64,000 nucleotides of DNA from Clavaria fumosa. Its lineage: Eukaryota > Basidiomycota > Agaricomycetes > Agaricales > Clavariaceae. Position 1 is the stretch's first letter, and each line of letters begins with the position of its first letter. The notes below the pieces were generated by a model that ran no database searches, was not told where the DNA came from, and saw only the letters and a program-made list of their open reading frames with translations. Below, in pieces: positions 54,640 to 63,036 of this stretch. A program made the position numbers and the translations under genes. Where the stretch lies: the NCBI GenBank assembly GCA_951802425.1, contig OX637800.1, positions 310,001 to 374,000 on the forward strand. Direction: 5' to 3'.

Positions 54640-56533
54640 CAGCCAGGAATCACAGGAACAACAAGCACTTCAAGTTCTTCAGCAGGTTTTACATAGCCCT
54701 CAGGCAACTTGGACATGTCCTGAACAAAGAGATGCTGTCCTGGAAACACTTGCCTTGAAACGGGACATTCTTGCAATCATGAAGACAGGGTCTGGAAAAT
54801 CAATGGTCATGATCCTCCCTGGCCTTGTGGAGAAGAACCAGATTACTATTGGCATACTCCCACTGAACTCCCTGATCTCTGATTATGTCCGAAAACTCAA
54901 AGAGATGAATGTTGGCTTTGAACTCTATCTGGGTGGAGACCGCATTAATGGCAAACACAACCTGGTCCTGGTTTCAGCAGATCGGGCAAGGTCAAAGCAA
55001 TTTCATCAAGCCCTTGGAGAGGTTAATCTACGCAAGCCAGTGGTTCGGACAGTCTTTGATGAAGGACACTTTGCATTCACTGGAAATAACTACCGCAGCA
55101 CTCTACGGGACCTATATGAACTCCGAAGATTTCCAATGCAGATTGTGGTCCTTTCAGGAACAGTCCCAGAGCAAAGTGTTCCCTTTGTCATCAATGCATT
55201 TGGACTTCAGAATCCTTTCACTGTTCGGACCAATACATCAAGGCCAGAGATCCAGTATATACTAGAAGCTCCACAACTATCATCTGAGGGTATCTTGGAG
55301 CGGGTCAAGAAACTTATCAATAATGCCCTGCAATCATTTGCACCTGAAGACCGTGCACTCATCTTTGTGCCATACATACAAGAGGGCATCACGATTTCAG
55401 AGGAGCTGGGATGTGATTTTTATCATGGGCAGGACAAAAAGAATTGTCATGCACCTGACAGGAGACAAGAGTTTTATGAAGCTTGGTTCTCTGGTCAAAC
55501 AAAGGTCATGGTGTGCACCAGTGCATTTGGGGCAGGCAATGATTATCCAAATGTCCGACTAGTCATTCATGCAGGCTCACCCAAGTGCATGATTGACTAC
55601 ACCCAGGAGAAGGCACGTGCAGGACGAGATGGAAGGCCTGCATCGGCTATTATCATCCCACGCAAAGCTACTGGGCCACCTCCAACCATTCCTCCTGATG
55701 TGATTGATCACAAAGGAGAGCTGGCAATGTATAACCTCCTGCATCAAACACCACCTACACAATGCCTCCGCTTTGCAATGACCTCATTCTGTGACAAGAT
55801 TGGCACATTCTGTTCCAGTGACCCATCAGCTCAAAAGTGCAGCACTTGCCTAGCATCTCAACCTAGACAGACAGGCATGTCTTCACCTGCAGTAGCACCT
55901 CTGATGGCCAAGATTCTGCCAGCATCACTGAAGCCAGCACAAGCAGCACTACCGATCTTAAGCAACATGGGGTCTCAAACAAGCCAACTCAAGCGCAGTT
56001 TAGAAGATGCATTTGGTGCAGCTCATGAAGAACGGAAGAGGCAAAGCATCATGAAGGCACAAGGGGAAACAGCATATGTAAAAGAGCTCCGAACAGCTCT
56101 CATGCATTACTTTGGTCAATGTCCCTTTTGCATGGCATCAGATCCAAGTAGTGAAACAACTCACTTAATCCTCCACTGCAAGGAATTCCAGAAGGTCTTC
56201 CACAAGTACTGTGGTTTCAAGAAGCAGCTTCATTATGGAAAAGAACATAGGCCCATCTGCTACTTTTGCCATGTGCCCCAGTGCAATGACCAACTCCACA
56301 GGACTTTCACTCCAGGGTCAACTGATGCCTGTGATTTTCCAGACATTATTGTTCCAGTGGTGTACTTCATCTTGGGGGTGGATGCATTACAGAAGGCAGC
56401 AGCTCAAGCATTTGGGCAGGATTGGAGGGACACTGATGCCATTATTAGGTGGTTAAACAGTGCACCCATTCCTGGTCATGAGAGCAACCTCACTGCTCTA
56501 TTTCTTTGGTACTACAAGGTCCAAACTGCATGA
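54640..56533 (+). CDS. RecQ-type SF2 DNA helicase
   Basis: Coding begins near 54640 in the same frame as the 592-codon frame, with TWTCPEQRDAVLETLALKRD (RecQ-like Q motif), then IMKTGSGKSM (Walker A, about 54780-54806). DEGH (55058-55069) is the DExH box. VLSGTVP is motif III, FHGQ-like DFYHGQDKKN is motif IV/V, and CTSAFGAGNDYPNVRLVIHA and QEKARAGRDGRPAS are motifs V and VI. A Cys-rich segment (SFCDKIGTFC, KCSTC) could be the RecQ zinc site. The C-terminus has another pair, CPFCMASDPSSETTHLILHC, and ends YKVQTA. It unwinds DNA using ATP (family knowledge). All helicase motifs are intact. Because upstream exons are on the same strand with intron-sized gaps, recombinase and helicase may be one polypeptide. 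Confidence 0.8.
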
Positions 56534-56814
56534 ATAGTAGTAGTGCAATAGGTGATTGACAGTCTGCTATAATGTATCACAGATATGTTGATTTTTATCC
56601 ATGCCCAGCACCAATGAGTGCCTCTCTATCACCTTTGATTAATCACAGCAGGAAGTACTTAAAATGATATATAGTATCAAAAATGCATTGGTCAATCTCA
56701 TGGTAACAGAATGGCCAAGGTTGCATCATAAATCACTTTCAGTAGGCATCCCAGATTCGTTAGACTTGCCAAGACAGCCCCCTAGTCATGACCTAAGACG
56801 CAACAGGTGGGTAC
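56534..56814. other. Intergenic, 3' flank of the helicase
   Basis: Nothing recognised. Probably the 3' UTR and flank. Confidence 0.4.
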
Positions 56815-56935
56815 GTAAATCCCATGGGAAAGCTGGTACCTGGCACAGGTTCGAACTCGCGACTCGAGGGAACCGGCCTCAATGCGCTCACGTGGAGCGT
56901 TCAACCCGCTGGACTATTTGGTCGACTACACATAA
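56815..56935 (-). mobile_element. tRNA-like SINE head
   Basis: On the minus strand TAGTCCAGCGG (56916-56906) resembles a pol III A box, and GTTCGAACC (56857-56849) matches the B box core. They lie about 50 nt apart as in a tRNA. GAGCGCATTGAGGCCGG lies between, so the fold is not a complete tRNA, and no clean acceptor stem was found. This fits a tRNA-derived SINE or a tRNA pseudogene. Confidence 0.45.
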
Positions 56936-57069
56936 CCCTAACATCCTCACCTTGTGCTGTTTCAGTGTCGTGTCCTCAACAGCTTCCCCTTGCCCTCTGA
57001 GTCAGCAATCTCTTGATCTACAACCCCCATGGCAAGACTCGCCCCATCCTGCAGTCCTTCTCGTAGACG

Positions 57070-57270
57070 CAGGCAAAAACAGTGGCAGCTGCAGTGGCCG
57101 TCAACGACAACGACGACGGCTGCACGGCCAGTAATGACGAAGGCGGCGGCGGCAGCGGCCGTCAACGACGACGACGACTGCACGGCCACGGCCAGTAATG
57201 ACGATGGCGGCGGCGGCAGCGGCCGTCGGCAACGACGACGATAACGGCCGCACGACGATGAAGATGACGA
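57070..57270 (+). repeat. ACG/GCGGC-rich repeat, related to 44.4-45.3 kb
   Basis: Units of CAACGACGACGACGACTGCACGG-type sequence with GGCGGCGGCGGCAGCGGCC. The flank CAATGGCCCAAGCCCCCAGC then TTGGTCAT (57290-57320) resembles CAATGGCCCAAGTCCCCGCC then GTTGGTCA at 44500-44530. The two arrays thus come from one repeat family. Confidence 0.8.
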
Positions 57271-57432
57271 CAATGGTAGCTTCGGCAGCAGCAATGGCCC
57301 AAGCCCCCAGCATTGGTCATAGACCAATGGCGGGACTGGGGCCATTGTGTAATCGACCTCCGCTCTCCTCGCCTAGCAAGTCCATTCATGACCTCGACTT
57401 CTTCGACGCCAACGAGGACGACACGTCTTTTC

Positions 57433-57840
57433 CATATGGTGCGAGGGCGGACCAGGGCTCAGCGCAGCGCTAGCACTAGCGGTGCGCAACAAAGACGTCC
57501 GTTCCCCATGCACTTTCTCAAAAAAGACAACGCTGCTTATGAGGATGTTGCCGCAGCTGCGGTTGTTGGTCCTTCTGCCAGGCCGGACCACTTGAAGCCC
57601 CGTCGAGTGAATCCCCGTCGAGTGAATGGCCACGCGCACGCGCACACGTCTACGTCGACTGCCCTTATAGTCAAGCCCACCATTGTCGCCGCTGCGACCA
57701 ATGATCCCACCCGAAACTTGACAAGGCAATTGTTCAATGCGAGGCTCGGTCAATCTACGCAGAGGGGCAGGACACGGGGCCACAAACCGACCTTGGCATT
57801 GCTGAAACTCCCACTCGCCTTTGCCTTAGTATCGGCTTGA
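57433..57840 (+). CDS. Unrecognised ORF in GC-rich DNA
   Basis: From the ATG at about 57438 the frame gives about 134 residues (MVRGRTRAQRSASTSGAQQR; HFLKKDNAAYEDVAAAAVVG; FNARLGQSTQRGRTRGHKP). It has no known motif and overlaps minus frames of similar length. The exon-like composition could be real, but chance is equally likely in this GC-rich stretch. Confidence 0.2.
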   Translation, partial: HMVRGRTRAQRSASTSGAQQRRPFPMHFLKKDNAAYEDVAAAAVVGPSARPDHLKPRRVNPRRVNGHAHAHTSTSTALIVKPTIVAAATNDPTRNLTRQLFNARLGQSTQRGRTRGHKPTLALLKLPLAFALVSA

Positions 57841-58127
57841 TTTTGCCAACTGCAGCTCGTGGTCTGTCTCCCGGTGATGGTGGGTTTTCCAACGATACCC
57901 AGTTTGTCGCAGGGAGGATCGAGCTCGAGGCCGAGGGGAAGCAGGGAGACAGGATGGCGGGACACCGCGGTAGGGTAGCAGCGAAGCGGCCAGCACCGAG
58001 GTGACGAGGAAGGAGACCGCGCAATGAGGAAGGCGGCGGCGAGACTAAGGGGAGGAGAATGCAAGAAAAAAGTGGTGATATCGAATGGCATAAGTGACTC
58101 CATAATGACTCAATTGACAAAATATTC

Positions 58128-58200
58128 AGTTTACGAGTAATGACTCAAGTAATGACTCAAGTAATGACTCAGTGACTCAGTTGACAAAAAATGACTCATT
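58128..58200 (+). repeat. TAATGACTCAAG tandem repeat
   Basis: Three to five units of AGTAATGACTCA, each with a TGACTCA core. The pattern may be a transcription-factor-like array or a transposon end. Confidence 0.75.
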
Positions 58201-58312
58201 TCCATGGGAAAAAAATACTTACAGCCTAGATATATAATGCGTCGCATGATGTGTGTATCCCCTGCACCACAAGGCGCTCTCCATCTTTTCCACTTGCCAT
58301 TTAACAGCAAGC

Positions 58313-59201
58313 ATGACCCCATCACCTGTAAGTCCTATTCACCCACTGACAGTATGAGATTGACTGACCAAACTTCACCCTTAGCCTGCAGCTGTGAATG
58401 CCAAGAGAACAAGGGCAAAGGCCAGAATTGTAAGTTAATTTCCATCTGTTCTTGAAATGCACTGTTTGATACCTGAATATACTGTAAGAACCCTAGGGGT
58501 CCAGCAAAGGCTACGAAACATATCAAGGCACTCAACAAGGCCAAAAGTGCTGCTAAGGCAGCCAAAGCAAAAGCCTGCAACAAGGGAGCTCTCAAGCAAT
58601 GCCACTTCAAGATACTGCTTGAGTCCAGCACTCAAATCTCTGTTGCTGATGGATCTGTCAGCATGACATGCAATGCCAATGGCTGCAATGAAGGTGAATG
58701 TTGATTCATTCAAGATGATCCTTGACTTACTCTTGTTTAAGAGAAAAGAGATATCATGCCTGGCCAAGTAGTCCTCTTATATGGTCAACCAGGTGTCAAC
58801 ATCAGGGTGAGTGTCCTATTTATCCAACTTAGTCCATAGTCTATCTAATATACTGACTATAGAATAAAACTTCTGTGAGCTGGCGACACTTCCACTGGGG
58901 TTGCACCTCAGTCAACCAGCGTGCACGTTTCCATGGACCATGTGGACACCAACTCAATGGCATCACATCTCTCCCACCTGTCATCTGGGAGCAGTGCAAA
59001 AAGGACATTGCAGAGGCTGCCCTAAAATCCACCAAACCTCAAGAGGACACTGATAGAGCAATGGGCAAATTAGTGCGCAATCGTAGGCGCAGGGCTGTGA
59101 AGCAAGCAGCTAAATCAGAAGAAAAGAAGAGGTCTGAAAAAGGAGGCGAGAGGGATTCTTGCACTTTTGAGAGTGTCCTTGCTGGGGCAATCAATTCTTG
59201 A
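58313..59201 (+). CDS. Small five-exon basic protein with zinc-finger-like C/H pattern
   Basis: Exons keep phase: MTPSP (58313-58327), PAAVNAKRTRAKARI, a third from NPRGPAKATKHIKALNKAKS through CHFKILLESSTQISVADGS and NGCNE, a fourth with KRDIMPGQVVLLYGQPGVNI, and a fifth from 58864 with VSWRHFHWGCTSVNQRARF and IWEQCKKDIAEAALKSTKPQ to the stop at 59199-59201. Introns are 45-60 nt. The N-terminus is histone-like (Ala/Lys). The C...C...H.W.C arrangement (NGC; WRHFHWGC) recalls PARP-type zinc fingers that bind DNA breaks, but the first Cys pair is not clear. About 195 residues. A nuclear protein is inferred. It follows the recombinase-helicase locus on the same strand and could be cargo or simply a neighbour. 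Confidence 0.55.
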
Positions 59202-59369
59202 ATTCTTAGTAATGCTTTCCACCTATCCAATTTTCTTCTCATCTGGCATTTCAACATACCAGATATATCTTTGTAGATACCATCTCAACATGGCTGCTTT
59301 CTGCACTGTTTATAATAATGTTACAACTCTGAGAAATAGTGTCAAGTGTAAAGGCTTAGGCAACTGGGG

Positions 59370-59843
59370 TGTTGGAATTCCAGTTGTCAGTGAGTCCAGA
59401 TATGATGAGATGACACTCGAGATTAGCAGGGAACCTGGTATAAACACCAGGGAATCCAATCTACTGCCCTAGGTAGTGATGTAACAGTCCAGTTCTGAAC
59501 CTAGGTTTGAACCTGAACCTGAGAGAACTGGACCTAGGTTCAGGTTCAGGTTCATGAATTTGAGAGAACTGAACCCATTTTGAGGTTCAGGATACTGAAA
59601 ATGCCTGAACCATTACTAAATATGGCAAAAGTTCAGTCCCATGAACCAGAACTGAACTGAACTTAAGGTTCAGGTTCAAAATTTTGCCTGAACTGGACCA
59701 TAGGTCCAGTTCTAAGTTCAGCAAAATCTTCAATGAACTGGACTTAACTGGACCTTTACATCACTAGCCCTAGGCCTGTATAGCTACATTAAAAGTCCGA
59801 CTAGGCTACGTGCGGGGAGGGGTGTTTTCACCCAAATCCAATA
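59370..59843 (-). repeat. LTR of a copia remnant, split by a MITE
   Basis: In plus orientation it runs TGTTGGAATTCCAGTTGTC to CCCAAATCCAATA, followed by CTCCCCCATG, the complement of a polypurine tract, as in the copia element at 12257. The hAT-like MITE (59474-59766) sits inside; without it the LTR is about 180 bp. The first 31 bp recur at 60834, on the other side of the gag gene. Confidence 0.55.
59474..59766. mobile_element. hAT-type MITE, 293 bp, TSD GCCCTAGG
   Basis: The ends are TAGTGATGTAA and TTACATCACTA, exact inverted repeats of 11 bp that extend imperfectly (GTCCAGTTC/GAACTGGAC). GCCCTAGG flanks both sides perfectly (59466-59473 and 59767-59774). An 8-bp TSD with TAGNG termini is diagnostic of hAT. 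The interior is a series of GGTTCAGG/AACTGGACC repeats. Confidence 0.92.
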
Positions 59844-59875
59844 CTCCCCCATGAATGCATCCCTGAGCTGTCTGA

Positions 59876-60751
59876 TTAAAATGTGTAAGGTCCGCCGAGT
59901 GTAGCCGACATTGCCTGCAGGCCGTCATCACCTTTCAACTTCCCCTTCGCACCTCCCCCACGCTTGTAGCAGGCCTTCGTAAGGTGTCCCTCCAACCCAC
60001 ATTTATTGCATTCAACATCATTTGGAACATCGCACTCTGACCTTAGGTGGTCTGCCTCGCCACACCGCCAGCACTTGCGTGTTTTCAGCGGATTCCGGGG
60101 GGGGACGACGGCCGCTAGCGCCGTGTTTGCAGGCATGGCCCCTCCGATCGCATGGCGTGCCTCCTCGTTCAGCATGCGGGTGACGACATGCTCGACATCG
60201 AGCTCTTTCCCTGCAGTAGCGTCTATTGAAGCCACGAAGTAGTCGTATTCCGTCCCGAGCCCCATAGTTAGCACCACAATGAGATCTTCACTTGTGACAG
60301 ACCCTCCCAAATCCTCTAAATCGAATGCCATGCTTTTGACGCGACTGGTCCATGCAGTTATCGACTCCTCGGGCTCTTTGGCCGCCATTAAAAACTTCTG
60401 CCGTTTCACAAGACGTGTTGCCAACCCGCGAGTGTGATGGGTCGTTGCGCGGCTGCCCCAGATTGCCATCGGATCCCGCTCGCGCATGTGTACCAGCTGC
60501 AACGTCTTGACCTGTGCTATCATCCTTGCCCTTGCCTCCCCCATCTTCTTCACAGTTCTCTTTGCAACCGCCCTAGCCTTCTCAGCTACAGTCTGCTCAA
60601 TGGACTTCCATTCATCATCCACCTCCATAATGACCTGGTCCCAAAGCCCCCTTTCAATCAGCTCAGCCTCCATGTGCAATGACCATTCGACATAGTTGGA
60701 GTCATTGAGCAGCGGGAACCAGTGGTGATGGTTTTCGTCATTGGGCATCAT
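59876..60751 (-). CDS. Copia Gag, complete frame, no pol
   Basis: 291 residues with the UBN2/Gag layout: WFPLLNDSNYVEWSLHMEAE near the N-terminus, SITAWTSRVKSMAFDLEDLG and LTMGLGTEYDYFVASIDA in the centre. Two zinc knuckles follow, CWRCGEADHLRSEC and CNKCGLEGHLTKAC. The frame closes 20 residues after the second knuckle (MSATLGGPYTF), and the LTR lies only 33 bp beyond. Protease, integrase and RT are therefore entirely absent. Either a clean deletion removed pol or this is a gag-only non-autonomous element. The frame is intact, so Gag could still be made. Confidence 0.8.
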   Translation of the reverse strand: MMPNDENHHHWFPLLNDSNYVEWSLHMEAELIERGLWDQVIMEVDDEWKSIEQTVAEKARAVAKRTVKKMGEARARMIAQVKTLQLVHMRERDPMAIWGSRATTHHTRGLATRLVKRQKFLMAAKEPEESITAWTSRVKSMAFDLEDLGGSVTSEDLIVVLTMGLGTEYDYFVASIDATAGKELDVEHVVTRMLNEEARHAIGGAMPANTALAAVVPPRNPLKTRKCWRCGEADHLRSECDVPNDVECNKCGLEGHLTKACYKRGGGAKGKLKGDDGLQAMSATLGGPYTF

Positions 60752-60833
60752 GTGAGTGTAAAAAGAATGTAATCTGTGCTCAGCATGATGAATCCGACCA
60801 GTAAGGACTGTGGTGGGTTATGCTGGGTGTTTA

Positions 60834-60929
60834 TGTTGGAATTCCAGTTGTCGGTGAGTCCAGATTGTTGTTAGGATTGCTTATGTAAGCCATCCCAAAG
60901 TGCAGTTGTGGAGAAACTGGGGAGGGTTG
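60834..60929 (-). repeat. Partial second LTR of the copia remnant
   Basis: TGTTGGAATTCCAGTTGTC and GTGAGTCCAGAT repeat the first 31 bp of the LTR at 59370. Beyond that the sequences diverge, and a solo LTR of another family begins at 60930. Confidence 0.5.
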
Positions 60930-62228
60930 TGTCACGTCCGTGCCGCTCCCTTCCGGTCCAGACCGGAAACACGATCCCTGGTCCCGGACTTTCTATCTCC
61001 GGCCCCGACCGCCAACCTCCGATCCCCGGATCCGACCTCCGACCTCCGGTCTCCGGACCTGGACCTCCGAACTCCCGCTCTGGTGCCTCAGCATCTGAGG
61101 GTACCTGCCCCACATGTGGGGCAGGCACCAAACCCACATCCGGGGATAGTTCCCCAAGAGGCTGTCCCGATCCCGATCCCGATTCCCGATTCCCGATCCC
61201 GATCTCCGATTCCCGAATCCGACTTCCCGACAGTCGTGAAGAAACATCTGTGGTTACTCCACCAGCAACGAACTCCGAGCGTGGAAACCGGACAATCTGC
61301 GCAGTTGCTAGGCTGCGTAGTTACCATCCTGACAGTAGCAGTATCTGACTCCGGGATCAGGAAACTGATCCCCGTTGCTATCCCGTTGTTCTGTAGTAAG
61401 TCCCATGATGTATCTCCGGGCCATTCTCCGTAACTACTGTCAAAACTCTGGGTTGCTGGAAACGCCCCAGACTCGTAGTATATATACCTACCTACTTCGT
61501 AGAGTATTCTGCAGTCCGGATACCGCCCTCGTACACCCTCGTATACCCATGAACACCCCTCCCGTATACCCCTGAACTCCCCCGCACCTCCGTCCCCCCG
61601 TCCCTCGTATATCTCCGCACCTCCGTACTCCTGTCTGACTCCCCATCTCCTGTCCCTCTGTCTATCTCCGCACCTCCGTCCTTTCCATCCGCCACCTTGT
61701 AATTTGTATCATGTCTAATCCGACCCCTGCCCTCTGCCTCCTATACCAGCTGTGCTAAGTCCCAACCAACTCCCAACCAACTCCCGACCAACTCCTGACC
61801 AACTCCTGACTTCCACCTGACACCCGGAATCTGTCCCGACAGCCCACACCATCCGTCCGACCTCCGGAAATCATCCCCGAACTCCGGAACTCCGTATCCC
61901 TCCTCCTTCCTGGCCTCCGTCTCCTCTACTTAGTCACCCGTTAAACCCGAACTCCATCCGAACTCCATCTCCACCCTCCCATCCGTCCCTCACCTCGAAT
62001 ATGGTGAAGTCCATACCAGACATCCTGCCCGAGCACTGGACCCAAAACCCCGAACCCCGTACCTCCGAAATATGGGACACCCAGGACTCAGTAAGGGCGT
62101 CGTTTCAATACGTTCGCCAAAGTCCCACCCGAACCCCGAAGTCCACTCCCGGACATTCTGGACATCCCGGACCCGAACTCCGAACTCTGACCGGACTTCA
62201 CCCCGACCCTCCGAGCACGCACGTAACA
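60930..62228 (+). mobile_element. Solo Ty3 LTR (family C), TSD GGTTG
   Basis: It runs TGTCACGTCCGTGCCGCTCCC to GCACGCACGTAACA, about 1.3 kb, and matches both LTRs of element C (31211-32376 and 38593-39831). GGTTG lies directly before (60925-60929) and after (62229-62233). It is a classic product of LTR-LTR recombination. Confidence 0.92.
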
Positions 62229-63036
62229 GGTTGTTAGAAGGTCACATGACCTGTGACTGGGTCGGATTATGTAATCATGTAAGATCACATGACCTGGGCC
62301 TGGGCGCATCACGTGATCCGAGGGTCCGAGCGTGGGAACGCCAGCAAGTGCCGAAGCGTTCGCTATAAGTACTTTCGCTTTTCCTTTTTTGTACTCTTTT
62401 CCCCTTATCATAGTATTGTCGTCATGACCTTATGCTTAAGTTGTGTGAGACCCAGTCTGATATAATACTAAGATCCGCCTGTCCGCCCTAGCCCCGTGTC
62501 CTAACCCGGCTAGCCTGGACCCTTAATTTCAAACTGTGACACGTTGTCACAGCTCAGCCCCTATCATCCTCTTCTCCTTTACCCTGCCCGTGGTGTGTAA
62601 CAGAACCGCGCGAAATTTTTACTGTGTGTAGATACACGTGACCAGACCAGGGGGAAGTCAACTGTGACCCTCCCCAAGTGATACCGAGTGCCCAAGGCCC
62701 GGAACTTTGTTTTACAGCTATGTACCAGTGAATCGTGTAGTGTACAGGGCAAGGAAAGGCCCCTACATAGTCTTTCTGTAGTTTCCTGGTCCAGTGGACA
62801 GGGCCCTTGCTCTGTGACCATTGTCAGAAGGGCGCACGGGCAACTCATTAGGAGTTGTGGAGTGACCACCTGGGACACCATTTGGGCCCCACATTAACAA
62901 AAGTTTCATAGAATAAGAGTTCTATAGGTACATAAGTACACAGAAGAGCAGCCTAAGAGGACAGGACTGTTAAGAGATCGAAGAAATCCTGAGTGCCCAA
63001 GGCCTGGAACTTTATTTACAGCATCCAGGGCCTGTG
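62229..63036 (+). other. Leader or LTR region of the terminal Ty3 element
   Basis: No gene. It holds GTCACATGACC/GATCACATGACC repeats (62250-62310), TATA-like CTATAAGTAC (62362) and a possible LTR end at GTGTAACA (62602). The imperfect direct repeat GAGTGCCCAAGGCC...GGAACTTT...ACAGC occurs at 62686-62718 and 62991-63022. Confidence 0.4.

Noticed and set aside
50426..56533. Starship giant transposon
   Set aside because: Starship captains are DUF3435-type recombinases of Pezizomycotina at the 5' end of large cargo regions; here the recombinase-like domain is linked to OrsD fingers and a RecQ helicase, and no boundary repeats were found.
56815..56935. Complete functional tRNA gene
   Set aside because: No pairing acceptor stem or anticodon loop could be drawn; only A- and B-box-like parts are present.
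62740..62800. tRNA-like TGGTCCAGTGG segment
   Set aside because: A-box-like only; no B box at the right distance.
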